Source: Achromobacter sp. MYb9 (GTDB lineage Bacteria > Pseudomonadota > Gammaproteobacteria > Burkholderiales > Burkholderiaceae_B). From it: a stretch of 64,000 nt of DNA. The stretch's first letter is position 1, and every line of letters starts with the position of its first letter. Below the pieces are notes generated by a model. That model had not been told where the DNA came from and ran no database searches. It worked only from the letters and a program-made list of their open reading frames with translations. This document shows positions 9,884 to 17,899 of this stretch, piece after piece. The stretch lies in the NCBI RefSeq assembly GCF_002975275.1, contig NZ_PCOQ01000014.1, positions 1 through 64,000 on the forward strand. Direction: 5' to 3'. The position numbers and the translations under genes are program-made.

Positions 9884-10522
9884 ATGTCCACGTTGTCCAT
9901 GTTCAGTGTAGGCCGTTGGGCCGGTTTATTGGCCGTTGCGGGAGTCCTGGCATTGACCGGATGCGCGGCGCCATCGGTGTCGGCCCGGGTCACGTCATTC
10001 CAGCAATGGCCGTCCGGCGTCGAGGGCCAAACTTATCAGTTTGTCGTGGCCGATCCCAATCAGGTCAATAATCTGGAATACCAGTCTTATCAGGATATGG
10101 TTCGCGCCGGCATTGGCGCGACGGGCTTGGTCGAGGCCCAGCCAGGATCCAAGGGCCGCTTCGATGTCTCGTTCACCTACGGCACGACCCAGACCCAGGT
10201 CATGGTGCGGCGCCCCTATGACCCGTATTTTTATGGTGGTTACGGCTATGGCGGCTATTACGGCCCGCGCCCCTGGGGGGGCGGCTACGGCTACTGGGGC
10301 CCGGATTGGGTCGATGTGCCCATGGCCGTGCAGCGCAATACGCTCAACCTGAAGATCCGCGATACCCAGCGCAACGGCGCGGAGGTATATCGTTCCAGCG
10401 CCTTCATACTCAGCCAAGGCGATGATTTCATGCGCACGATGCCCTATCTGGTTCGTGCAATATTTGACAATTTTCCTGGAAATAATGGGGCTGAACGCGA
10501 AATCGAATTCCCGCTTCGCTGA
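9884..10522 (+). CDS. DUF4136-type lipoprotein
   Basis: This is a 212-residue exported lipoprotein. The signal peptide ends in the lipobox LTGC (about residue 27), followed by AAPSVSARVTSFQQWP, a feature of DUF4136 proteins. A Gly/Tyr-rich stretch (GGYGYGGYYGPRPWGGGYG) in the middle is probably a flexible surface segment. The C-terminus AIFDNFPGNNG is family-like. ATG 9884 is preceded by GAGGAG at a good distance; the frame is open further upstream but without support. Function unknown, probably outer-membrane. A hairpin follows. Confidence 0.85.
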   Translation: MSTLSMFSVGRWAGLLAVAGVLALTGCAAPSVSARVTSFQQWPSGVEGQTYQFVVADPNQVNNLEYQSYQDMVRAGIGATGLVEAQPGSKGRFDVSFTYGTTQTQVMVRRPYDPYFYGGYGYGGYYGPRPWGGGYGYWGPDWVDVPMAVQRNTLNLKIRDTQRNGAEVYRSSAFILSQGDDFMRTMPYLVRAIFDNFPGNNGAEREIEFPLR

Positions 10523-10554
10523 GTACGCCGGCCTTTCCGGCCGGAACCTTAAAT

Positions 10555-10590
10555 AAAATCGGCGCACCAAACTGGTGCGCCGATTTATTT
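10555..10590. terminator. Perfect hairpin, probable terminator
   Basis: AAATCGGCGCACCA (10557-10570) and TGGTGCGCCGATTT (10574-10587) are perfect complements around a 3-nt loop. The tail TATTTCTT is only moderately T-rich. It sits between the convergent lipoprotein and H-NS-like genes and can serve both. Confidence 0.7.
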
Positions 10591-10608
10591 CTTACTGCCG
10601 GATAGGTT

Positions 10609-10992
10609 TTATTCTTTGATAAGGAAACTGTCGCGTGTCGCGCCCGCAGCTTCTTCCGCGGCGAGCCAGCGCGGGGCTTTGCCGCGGCCGCTCCAGGTTT
10701 CACCGGTTTGGGGGTGGCGATACTTCGGCGCTACGGCGCGCTTGGCGGCGGTGGCGGGGCGCCCGGCCGCGCCAGTCTTGCGTCGGCCAGCGGTAGCGGC
10801 ACGCACCGGCTTGCCAGCGCCATAGGCGGCGATGATCTCTTCCGGCGTGATGTCATATTCACGCATGGAAGTGATGATCGAGGTGATCACGGGCTTGCGG
10901 CGCTTCGTTTGAAGGACTTCGGCCTTCTTCTGGAGCTTGTTGATTTCCTTTTCGATCTTTGCTTGGAGTGCTGCGTATGTTTCTCGGGCCAT
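10609..10992 (-). CDS. H-NS-family nucleoid-associated DNA-binding protein
   Basis: This 127-residue histone-like protein has an N-terminal coiled-coil oligomerisation part (ALQAKIEKEINKLQKKAEVLQ, about residues 8-28), an Ala/Lys/Arg-rich linker, and a C-terminal H-NS DNA-binding motif YRHPQTGETWSGRGKAPRWL near residues 92-111. Such proteins silence AT-rich DNA. An unusually AT-rich gap lies directly upstream, which fits autoregulation. The start is ATG 10992 with AGGAAT upstream. Several paralogues are usual in this family of bacteria, so I give no symbol. Confidence 0.92.
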   Translation of the reverse strand: MARETYAALQAKIEKEINKLQKKAEVLQTKRRKPVITSIITSMREYDITPEEIIAAYGAGKPVRAATAGRRKTGAAGRPATAAKRAVAPKYRHPQTGETWSGRGKAPRWLAAEEAAGATRDSFLIKE

Positions 10993-11830
10993 GGTTTATT
11001 CCTGATTATGGAACTGCTTTAATCGCCGGCGAAGTTATGTTTATTTGTTGTGCTTCGCATAATACATAAGTTACGGCTTGACTTCTCTATTTTCGAACTA
11101 ATTACTTTGTATCAAAAGGGCCGGAGAACCTTGAGCCGGGCGGATGTCCGCCACGAACAAGTATTGGGAAGAATATTCCCAAATTTGGGACAACTTGAAA
11201 CAAACGCCACTTTGGTTCACAAGGCGGACGAATGGGCGAAGATAGGCCCTTTCCGGCGTATTTTTGTTTCATATGACGCACGAATGGGGCGGACTCGGTC
11301 TGCGACATCGATGGATTTAATGGCACGCTTCCATTTTGGGGGCGGCATTTGCAGCAGATCTTTCAATGCGCTGATCTGATGACCAAAACATCCCTAATCG
11401 ATGGTTTCGGCCCCTCGCTATGCATTTTGGCTTTCCCGAACATTGAGAATGACATAGGGGCGAAATGAACCGAGCGCGCGCTCGGGTGGCATTTTTTCTC
11501 GGTTGTATGACGAGTCCACTACATTTGCCTTCCTTGTACGCCAAGGCGATCGCTCGTGCGAACCTTTGGGGTGGCAGGCGTTTGCGAAACTGTTATGTGA
11601 CTGAACAATATTTGGTCGCAATTACTTAACTTGATACTCAATATTGCGTCCCCATCTATTCAGACGTGGATAATGTCTCGCCATTTTCCGCGGCCTCGCC
11701 AGCCCACGCTTCCCCGCCTTCTTTTGGCGCGGGGCGGGACGCCGGCCCCTGGTCGGCGTTACGATACGGTCTTGAGCGTCAACGCAAGCGCGCGCGACCG
11801 TGCCGCGCCGGCGCCCCCTGAATAGAGCCT
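10993..11830. other. AT-rich intergenic region upstream of the H-NS-like gene
   Basis: About 840 bp lack a convincing gene. The part near the H-NS-like start is strikingly AT-rich (20 of 60 bases are G or C at 11041-11100) in an otherwise GC-rich chromosome. Short open frames here (for example 11050-11379 and 11317-11544) have no recognisable protein features or good ribosome sites. It may hold the H-NS-like promoter with its silencing sites, a small RNA, or decayed DNA. Confidence 0.6.
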
Positions 11831-13291
11831 ATGAAAATCACTGATCCCGCTATCGCATCCCTTGCCACCGCCAAATCGCTACTGCTGGACCCCTGGGGCC
11901 TGACTGAAGCGGACATGGCGCGTGCACTGGGTGAAATCTTCACCCACAAGGTCGATTACGCCGACCTGTACTTCCAGTACACGCGCAGCGAGGGGTGGAG
12001 CCTGGAAGAGGGCATCGTCAAGACCGGCAGTTTCTCGATCAGCCAGGGCGTGGGCGTACGTGCCGTCAGCGGCGAGAAGACTGCTTTCGCTTATTCCGAC
12101 TCCTTGTCGGCGGATGCGCTGCTGTCGTCGGCGCATGCCGTCCGGGGCATCGCGCGCCGTGGCGCGGGCAAGGTCAAGGTGGCGGCACACGTCGAGGCCG
12201 AAATGGGCCGCAGCCTGTACGCCGACATCGACCCCGTGGCGACGCTGAGCGCGCCGGAAAAGGTCGCGTTGCTTGAACGCATCGAACGCATGGCGCGGGC
12301 GCGCGACCCGCACGTCATCCAGGTGATGGCGGGGTTGGGCGCCGAGTACGACGTGGTGCTGGTCGCAGGTAGCGACGGCCGCCTGGCCGCCGACGTGCGT
12401 CCGCTGGTGCGTCTGTCGCTGACCGTGATCGCCGAGCGCAACGGCCGCCGCGAAATGGGCCATGCCGGGGGCGGTGGACGCCTGGGCCTGGCGTATTTCA
12501 CCGACGAAATGCTGCAAAGCTACGTCGAGCGCGCCGTGCACGAAGCCATGGTGAACCTGGAAGCGCGGCCCGCGCCGGCGGGCGAAATGACCGTGGTGCT
12601 GGGGTCGGGCTGGCCCGGCATTCTGCTGCATGAAGCCGTGGGCCACGGATTGGAAGGCGACTTCAACCGCAAGGGTTCCAGCGTGTTTTCCGGCCGCATC
12701 GGCGAGCGCGTCGCGTCCAAGGGCGTGACGGTGGTGGACGACGGCACGCTGCCGGACCGCCGCGGCTCGCTCAACATCGACGACGAAGGCAACGCCACCC
12801 AGCGCAATGTGCTGATCGAAGACGGCATCTTGCGCGGCTACATGCAAGACACGCTGAACGCGCGCCTGATGAAGACGGCCGCTACCGGCAACGGCCGTCG
12901 CGAATCCTTCGCGCACCTGCCGATGCCGCGCATGACCAACACGTACATGCTGGCGGGCGACAAGCCTGCCGAAGAAATCGTGTCGTCCGTGAAGCGCGGG
13001 CTGTACGCGGTGAACTTTGGCGGCGGCCAGGTCGATATCACCAGCGGCAAGTTCGTGTTCTCGGCCTCCGAGGCCTACATGATCGAGGACGGCAAGGTGA
13101 CCTACCCGGTCAAGGGCGCCACCCTGATCGGCAATGGTCCCGACGCCATGACCCGCGTCACGATGATCGGCAATGACCTGCAGCTGGATTCGGGCGTCGG
13201 CACGTGCGGCAAGGACGGCCAGAGCGTGCCGGTGGGCGTGGGCATGCCGACCGTGCGCATGGAAGGCCTGACCGTCGGCGGCACGGCCTAG
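11831..13291 (+). CDS. tldD: Metalloprotease TldD
   Basis: This 486-residue subunit of the TldD/TldE (PmbA) protease acts on small modified or unfolded peptides. The zinc motif is H267-E-A-V-G-H272 in [20 protein letters not shown], and the family segment [20 protein letters not shown] lies near residue 397. ATG 11831 begins [18 protein letters not shown]. The partner gene pmbA is not in the window. It stands alone between the AT-rich gap and the aroG leader; in many proteobacteria tldD instead follows yhdP or a nitrilase gene. Confidence 0.97.
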   Translation: MKITDPAIASLATAKSLLLDPWGLTEADMARALGEIFTHKVDYADLYFQYTRSEGWSLEEGIVKTGSFSISQGVGVRAVSGEKTAFAYSDSLSADALLSSAHAVRGIARRGAGKVKVAAHVEAEMGRSLYADIDPVATLSAPEKVALLERIERMARARDPHVIQVMAGLGAEYDVVLVAGSDGRLAADVRPLVRLSLTVIAERNGRREMGHAGGGGRLGLAYFTDEMLQSYVERAVHEAMVNLEARPAPAGEMTVVLGSGWPGILLHEAVGHGLEGDFNRKGSSVFSGRIGERVASKGVTVVDDGTLPDRRGSLNIDDEGNATQRNVLIEDGILRGYMQDTLNARLMKTAATGNGRRESFAHLPMPRMTNTYMLAGDKPAEEIVSSVKRGLYAVNFGGGQVDITSGKFVFSASEAYMIEDGKVTYPVKGATLIGNGPDAMTRVTMIGNDLQLDSGVGTCGKDGQSVPVGVGMPTVRMEGLTVGGTA

Positions 13292-13328
13292 GCCTGAAGT
13301 TCGGGCCGCCGCGTCCGCTAAAAACGAT

Positions 13329-13357
13329 GTGACGGCCCGAAAAAACTGTGCTAGAGT
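13329..13357 (+). promoter_or_regulatory. Promoter of the aroG leader transcript
   Basis: GTGACG (13329-13334) and TAGAGT (13352-13357) are 17 bp apart, with TGC forming an extended -10. Each hexamer matches four of six consensus bases. The expected start is near 13364, one or two bases before the leader-peptide ATG at 13366. Confidence 0.5.
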
Positions 13358-13365
13358 CAATCCCC

Positions 13366-13449
13366 ATGAAATTCTCGTCCCCCGCCTTTTATTTTTATTT
13401 TTATGGTTTTCTGAAGCCGCTGGCGGAGGAAGGGACGCGCTCAATCTGA
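13366..13449 (+). CDS. Phe/Tyr-rich leader peptide of the aroG attenuator
   Basis: This short open frame of 27 codons starts MKFSSPA, continues FYFYFYGF (codons 8-15) and ends LKPLAEEGTRSI before TGA at 13447. Five Phe and three Tyr codons occur in the first 15. It lies between the predicted promoter and a perfect intrinsic terminator, ahead of the DAHP synthase gene, as pheL-type leaders do. The inferred role is as a sensor: ribosomes slowed by low charged tRNA-Phe or tRNA-Tyr would favour readthrough. No Shine-Dalgarno sequence precedes the ATG, so it may be translated from a leaderless mRNA. Confidence 0.75.
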   Translation: MKFSSPAFYFYFYGFLKPLAEEGTRSI

Positions 13450-13503
13450 AGTTTGGAAAGAATCCCCCCCAAAAAAGCCGCCAGCGAACTGGCGGCTTTT
13501 TTT
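13418..13503 (+). promoter_or_regulatory. Transcription attenuator of aroG (antiterminator and terminator segments)
   Basis: CGCTGGCGG at 13418-13426, inside the leader reading frame just after the Phe/Tyr codons, is a perfect 9-nt complement of CCGCCAGCG at 13478-13486. The latter is the left arm and loop of the downstream terminator, so the two structures are mutually exclusive. This is the arrangement expected for ribosome-mediated attenuation. Confidence 0.65.
13471..13503 (+). terminator. Intrinsic terminator in the aroG leader
   Basis: GCCGCCAG (13477-13484) and CTGGCGGC (13489-13496) form a perfect 8-bp stem with loop CGAA. It is flanked by six A residues and seven T residues and lies 66 bp before the aroG start. 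It terminates between promoter and gene, so it must be conditional. Confidence 0.9.
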
Positions 13504-13569
13504 GTGCCGCCAGGATCGGGAAGACCGATCGGGATGGACCCCGTTGGCGGGCAACCCAGGAGCAGTACC

Positions 13570-14643
13570 GTGTCACACAATACCGACGACCTTCGTATCC
13601 GAGAAATCAAGGAACTGAACCCGCCCGCGCACGTGATGCGCGAGTTCGCGTGCACGAAGGAGGCGTCCGATACCGTATTCGCCGCCCGCCAGGGCATGCA
13701 CCGCATCCTTCACGGCATGGACGACCGCATGATCGTCGTGATCGGGCCGTGTTCGATCCATGACACGCGTGCCGCCATCGAATATGCGAAGCGCCTGAAG
13801 CCGGTGCGTGACCGCCTGAGCGCCGACCTGGAAATCGTGATGCGCGTGTACTTCGAAAAGCCGCGCACCACGGTGGGCTGGAAGGGCCTGATCAACGATC
13901 CGGACCTGGACGGCAGCTTCGACATCAACAAGGGCGTGCGGGTGGCGCGCCAACTGCTGCTGGACATCAACAGCCTGGGCTTGCCGGCGGGTTGCGAGTT
14001 TCTGGACATGATTACGCCGCAATACATCGCGGATCTGGTCTCCTGGGGGGCGATCGGGGCACGGACGACGGAAAGCCAGGTGCATCGCGAGCTGGCTTCG
14101 GGTCTGTCGTGTCCGGTGGGGTTCAAGAACGGCACGGACGGCAACGTGAAGATCGCGGTCGATGCCATCAAGGCCGCGTCGCAGCCGCACCACTTCCTGT
14201 CCGTGACCAAGGGCGGGCATTCGGCGATTGTGTCGACGGCCGGCAACGAAGACTGCCACGTCATCCTGCGCGGCGGCAAAACGCCGAACTACGACGCGGC
14301 CAGCGTTGACGCTGCCTGCCACGACGTGTCCAAGGCCGGCCTGGCCCAGCGCATCATGGTGGACGCCAGCCACGCCAACAGCAGCAAGGACCCCGAAAAT
14401 CAACCCCGCGTGATCGATGACGTGGCGCGCCAGATGGAAGCTGGCGACGCACGCCTGATCGGCGTCATGGTGGAAAGCCACTTGCTGGGCGGACGCCAGG
14501 ACATGGTGCCGGGCAAGCCGCTGGTCTACGGCCAGAGCATCACCGACGGCTGCATCGACTGGGACGCGTCGGTGGCCGTGCTGGACCGCCTGGCGCATGC
14601 CGTGCGTGAGCGCCGGCGGGTTGCGCTGACCTCTGGCAAATAA
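13570..14643 (+). CDS. aroG: 3-deoxy-7-phosphoheptulonate (DAHP) synthase, class I
   Basis: This 357-residue enzyme condenses phosphoenolpyruvate with erythrose 4-phosphate, the first step to chorismate and aromatic amino acids. Family motifs include VVIGPCSIHD near residue 57, VGFKNGTDGN near 180, and DASHANSSKD near 258, which carry substrate and metal ligands. The start is GTG 13570 (VSHNTDDLRI), set by AGGAGC upstream; an in-frame ATG at 13453 lies inside the attenuator and is rejected. The leader upstream points to regulation by both Phe and Tyr at the transcriptional level. Which amino acid inhibits the enzyme itself cannot be read here. Confidence 0.96.
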   Translation: MSHNTDDLRIREIKELNPPAHVMREFACTKEASDTVFAARQGMHRILHGMDDRMIVVIGPCSIHDTRAAIEYAKRLKPVRDRLSADLEIVMRVYFEKPRTTVGWKGLINDPDLDGSFDINKGVRVARQLLLDINSLGLPAGCEFLDMITPQYIADLVSWGAIGARTTESQVHRELASGLSCPVGFKNGTDGNVKIAVDAIKAASQPHHFLSVTKGGHSAIVSTAGNEDCHVILRGGKTPNYDAASVDAACHDVSKAGLAQRIMVDASHANSSKDPENQPRVIDDVARQMEAGDARLIGVMVESHLLGGRQDMVPGKPLVYGQSITDGCIDWDASVAVLDRLAHAVRERRRVALTSGK

Positions 14644-14746
14644 ACCCCGCGCGCGCGCCGCCGGCCGCCTGCCTGGGGCGGTGTGCGGCGCAGCACGCGC
14701 GGCGGCGTAGAATATTCGGTTACCGAACCCCGAGAACACGCTGATC

Positions 14747-16156
14747 ATGAATGCTCCCCTGCACGCTGAAACGTTGCGCCGCCCGGTGCCGGCCGCCTGT
14801 CTGGATGCCCTGCGCGCGCGCTTTGGCGACCGCCTGTCCGAGTCCTCCGCCGTGCGCGAACACCACGGGCGCGACGAGTCGCCGTATCCGCCCATGCTGC
14901 CCGACGCCGTCGTCTTCGCGCACACCACCGAAGAAGTGGCCGAGATCGCCAAGCTGTGCAACACGCATCATGTTCCGCTGATACCTTATGGCGCGGGCTC
15001 TTCGCTGGAAGGCCACGTGCTGGCGATCCAGGGCGGCATCAGCCTGGACCTGTCGCAAATGAACAAGGTGCTGGCGATCAACGCCGAAGACCTGACGGCC
15101 ACGGTGCAGGCGGGCGTGTTGCGCAAGCAGCTGAACGAAGAGATCCGCAGCACGGGCCTGTTCTTCCCGATTGATCCGGGTGCCGACGCCAGCCTGGGCG
15201 GCATGGCCGCCACGCGCGCCTCGGGCACCAATGCCGTGCGCTACGGCACCATGCGCGAAAACGTCATGTCGCTGACGGTGGTGACCGCCGATGGCCGCAT
15301 CATCCGCACCGCGGGCCGCGCGCGTAAATCGTCGGCGGGCTACGACCTGACGCGTATCTTCATCGGCAGCGAAGGCACGCTCGGCATCATCACGGAAGTG
15401 ACGGTGCGCCTCTATCCGCAACCCGAGGCGGTGTCCGCGGCGGTCTGCAATTTCCCCACGCTGGACGATGCGGTCCAGAGCGTGATCGAGATCATCCAGA
15501 TGGGCGTGCCCATCGCGCGCGTCGAGTTCATGGATGCCGCCAGCGTGCGTTCGGTCAACCAGTACAGCAAGCTGACCTTGCGTGAAACGCCGCTGTTGGT
15601 GTTTGAGTTCCACGGCAGCCCTGCCGGCGTGCAAGAGCAGGCCGAAACCGTGCAGGCCATCACGGCCGAGCATGGCGGCATGGATTTCGAATGGGCCGAG
15701 CGCCCCGAAGACCGTAGCCGCCTCTGGACCGCGCGCCACAACGCTTACTTTGCCGGCCTGCAATTGCGGCCCGGCTGCCGCGCCAGCACCACCGACGTTT
15801 GCGTGCCGATCTCGCGGTTGGCGGATTGCGTGCGCGATACCGTCGAGGAACTGGACCGCGCAAGCTTCCCGTACACCATCGTCGGCCACGTCGGCGACGG
15901 CAATTTCCACGTGCTGATGCTGCTGGATGCCGATAGTCCGAAGGAATGGGAAGAGTCCGAAACGATCAACCACAATCTGGTGCGCCGCGCGATCGCCGCG
16001 GATGGCACCTGCACGGGCGAACACGGCGTGGGCCTGCACAAGATGCAGTTCATGGCCGAAGAACACGGCGAGGACGCGCTGGACCTGATGCGCAGCCTGA
16101 AGCATGCGTTTGATCCGAACAACATCCTGAATCCGGGCAAGATCGTGTCTTGGTAA
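14747..16156 (+). CDS. FAD-linked oxidase, D-lactate dehydrogenase (cytochrome) type
   Basis: This 469-residue flavoprotein has an N-terminal FAD-binding PCMH domain (IPYGAGSSLEGHVLAIQGG near residue 83, GADASLGGMAATRASGTNAVRYG near 145) and a C-terminal FAD-oxidase domain (VGHVGDGNFHVLML near 382, CTGEHGVGLHKMQFM near 423). The pattern fits D-lactate dehydrogenases of the Dld/LDHD type that pass electrons to cytochrome c or quinones. Related 2-hydroxyacid dehydrogenases, including GlcD, share these motifs; GlcD proper is encoded at 19653. It is probably a single-gene unit with its own terminator. Confidence 0.88.
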   Translation: MNAPLHAETLRRPVPAACLDALRARFGDRLSESSAVREHHGRDESPYPPMLPDAVVFAHTTEEVAEIAKLCNTHHVPLIPYGAGSSLEGHVLAIQGGISLDLSQMNKVLAINAEDLTATVQAGVLRKQLNEEIRSTGLFFPIDPGADASLGGMAATRASGTNAVRYGTMRENVMSLTVVTADGRIIRTAGRARKSSAGYDLTRIFIGSEGTLGIITEVTVRLYPQPEAVSAAVCNFPTLDDAVQSVIEIIQMGVPIARVEFMDAASVRSVNQYSKLTLRETPLLVFEFHGSPAGVQEQAETVQAITAEHGGMDFEWAERPEDRSRLWTARHNAYFAGLQLRPGCRASTTDVCVPISRLADCVRDTVEELDRASFPYTIVGHVGDGNFHVLMLLDADSPKEWEESETINHNLVRRAIAADGTCTGEHGVGLHKMQFMAEEHGEDALDLMRSLKHAFDPNNILNPGKIVSW

Positions 16157-16190
16157 GCCCCGCGCGGCGACTGCCGCGCTTGCATTTCCC

Positions 16191-16224
16191 CAAAGCCGAC
16201 GGCATCGACCGTCGGCTTTTTTTT
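16191..16224 (+). terminator. Intrinsic terminator
   Basis: AAAGCCGAC and GTCGGCTTT are perfect complements around GGCATCGACC, and the T-run continues to 16224. It ends the flavoenzyme transcript. Confidence 0.85.
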
Positions 16225-16302
16225 GGCTTGCGCGGTCGGAGCGCGTATCGATTTCCAGTGACACTCGTCCGTAAATCCTTTACGCTTATTTTTCGTAGAC
16301 AA

Positions 16303-16321
16303 ATGTCCACATTGTGGATAT
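16303..16321. promoter_or_regulatory. Palindromic operator candidate upstream of the Bug-cupin-SDR operon
   Basis: TCCAC (16306-16310) and GTGGA (16314-16318) flank ATT, and AT pairs two bases further out on both sides (7 of 8 positions symmetric). It lies 81 bp before the Bug gene. The IclR-family regulator encoded at the end of the cluster is the natural candidate to bind it. Confidence 0.45.
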
Positions 16322-16401
16322 TTACAGAATAGCCTCTGCGAAAAGCCAAAAAAACAGACGATGCCTCGACAGAAGGCACGTCGTGAACCAAGGAGACAAG
16401 G

Positions 16402-17367
16402 ATGTTGATGAGACAAGGTCTGATGGTGGCCGGCCTGCTTGTGGCTGGCCTGACGGCGACGCTGCCTGCGCACGCGCAGGCGGACAGCTATCCGAACCAG
16501 CCGGTCACGCTGGTGGTGCCGTTCCAGCCGGGGGGCGGCACGGACGCCGTCGCGCGCACGTTCGCGAAGGTGTCGGCACAGTACTTCCCCAAAGGGATGG
16601 TGGTGCTGAACAAGGCCGGCGCCGGTGGCGCGGTGGGCTGGAAATACGTGCTGAACAGCAAGAACGACGGCCACACGTTGACCGTCGTGACGGCGGAGTT
16701 CGTGATTCTGCCGCTGCTGGGCCTGTTCGACCACACCTATAAGGACTACACGCCGCTGGTGCAACTGAACGCCGACCCCGCCGCGATCGTGGTGCCGGCC
16801 AATTCGCCCTACAAGACCCTTGAGGAGTTCATGGCGGCCGCCAGGAAATCGCCGGCCACGCTGAACGTGGGCACCTCGGGTACCGGCTCCATCTACGACG
16901 TGGCGCTGAGCGCCTTCGAGGTCAAGTCGGATACGCGCTTCACGCACATTCCGTTTCCGGGTTCCGGGCCGGCCCTGCTGAACCTGCTGGGCGGCCAGCT
17001 GGATGCGGTGGCGACAAGTCCCGCCGAGGCATCCGAGTACGTGCGCGCCGGCAAGTTGCGCCTGCTGGTGCTGATGAGCGACAAGCGCGTGCCGGAATTC
17101 CCCGATGTGCCGACGGCCAAGGAGAAGGGGTTGGATGTGGCGTATGGCACCTGGCGTGGCATCGCCGGCCCGAAAGGCATGCCGCCTGCCACCGTGGCCA
17201 AATTGAAGGAAGTGTTCGAGAAAGTGGCGCAGGACCCGCAACTGATCTCTGCGATCAAGGCCCAGAACCTGGGTTACGTCTACGCCGATGGCGATGCCTT
17301 CGAAAAGAAAATGGCCGCCGAGACCGCCGATTACGCGCAAGTCCTGAAAACCCTGAGCATCAAGTGA
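16402..17367 (+). CDS. Bug/TctC-type periplasmic substrate-binding receptor
   Basis: This 321-residue solute-binding protein has a cleavable signal peptide (about residues 1-26, ending PAHAQA) and the Bug-family start SYPNQPVTLVVPFQPGGGTDAVAR. The segment LNVGTSGTGSIYDVALSAFE and the later PDVPTAKEKG are typical. Bug proteins bind small carboxylates or similar ligands in the periplasm. No TctA/TctB permease genes are near, so it is an orphan receptor or a sensor component. AAGGAGACAAGG precedes ATG 16402. It is the first gene of a likely operon, four bases ahead of the cupin gene. Confidence 0.93.
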   Translation: MLMRQGLMVAGLLVAGLTATLPAHAQADSYPNQPVTLVVPFQPGGGTDAVARTFAKVSAQYFPKGMVVLNKAGAGGAVGWKYVLNSKNDGHTLTVVTAEFVILPLLGLFDHTYKDYTPLVQLNADPAAIVVPANSPYKTLEEFMAAARKSPATLNVGTSGTGSIYDVALSAFEVKSDTRFTHIPFPGSGPALLNLLGGQLDAVATSPAEASEYVRAGKLRLLVLMSDKRVPEFPDVPTAKEKGLDVAYGTWRGIAGPKGMPPATVAKLKEVFEKVAQDPQLISAIKAQNLGYVYADGDAFEKKMAAETADYAQVLKTLSIK

Positions 17368-17370
17368 GCC

Positions 17371-17889
17371 ATGAGCCAGACAAACGCAGTGCCTACCCCC
17401 TACCGTTACCCCAACCCCAAGGAAGCGCTGCCCGACATCGTCGTGCCGCAAGCGGTTCCGGATGACGAACGCGTCTGGGTGCCGCAAGCCGAGCAAGTCT
17501 GGTTCCGGCCGCTTTGCCTGAACGTGTCGCAAGGGTATTGGATGAACCTGCTGCGCGTGCGCAGGTCCGGCGTGCTGAGCTGTCACCGCCATCCGCAGGC
17601 GGTGCACGGCTATGTCATCAAAGGGTCCTGGCGTTATCTGGAACACGACTGGGTCGCGCGCGAAGGCAGCTACGTGTTCGAACCGCCGGGTGAAACGCAT
17701 ACCCTGTATGTGCCGGAAGACGTGGAGGAAATGATCACGATGTTCCAGGTCAACGGCGTCATGTACTACTGTGACAGCGAAGGCCGGCACACGGGCTATG
17801 AAGACGTGTTCACCAAGCTGGACATGTGCCGCAAGCACTACGAAAGCGTGGGACTGGGTTCGGACTATGTCGACCAGTTCATCCGCTGA
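17371..17889 (+). CDS. Cupin protein, 2,4'-dihydroxyacetophenone dioxygenase-like
   Basis: This 172-residue cytoplasmic cupin has no signal peptide. Metal-ligand candidates are H72, H74 and H79 in SCHRHPQAVHGYVIKG, and H110 in EPPGETHTLYV. The overall shape and the sequence GSWRYLEHDWVAREGSYVFEPPG resemble 2,4'-dihydroxyacetophenone dioxygenases, which cleave a carbon-carbon bond with molecular oxygen. Substrate is unknown. It is sandwiched between the Bug receptor (3-bp gap) and an SDR dehydrogenase (10-bp gap), so the three probably act on one compound. Confidence 0.85.
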   Translation: MSQTNAVPTPYRYPNPKEALPDIVVPQAVPDDERVWVPQAEQVWFRPLCLNVSQGYWMNLLRVRRSGVLSCHRHPQAVHGYVIKGSWRYLEHDWVAREGSYVFEPPGETHTLYVPEDVEEMITMFQVNGVMYYCDSEGRHTGYEDVFTKLDMCRKHYESVGLGSDYVDQFIR

Positions 17890-17899
17890 GGACGCCGCC

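Noticed and set aside
11050..11379. 109-codon plus-strand frame in the AT-rich gap
   Set aside because: No ribosome site, no domain, and overlapped by similar frames on the other strand.
13453..13569. Longer aroG start at ATG 13453
   Set aside because: It lies inside the terminator region, has no ribosome site and adds unconserved residues; GTG 13570 has AGGAG upstream.
11879..13576. Long open frame of 565 codons opposite tldD, and similar long antisense frames opposite hom, thrC, pepN, aroG, glcD, mnmA, purB and rnr
   Set aside because: They mirror well-supported genes on the other strand, are His/Gly/Arg/Ala-rich without recognisable domains, and are what high-GC codon use produces by chance.
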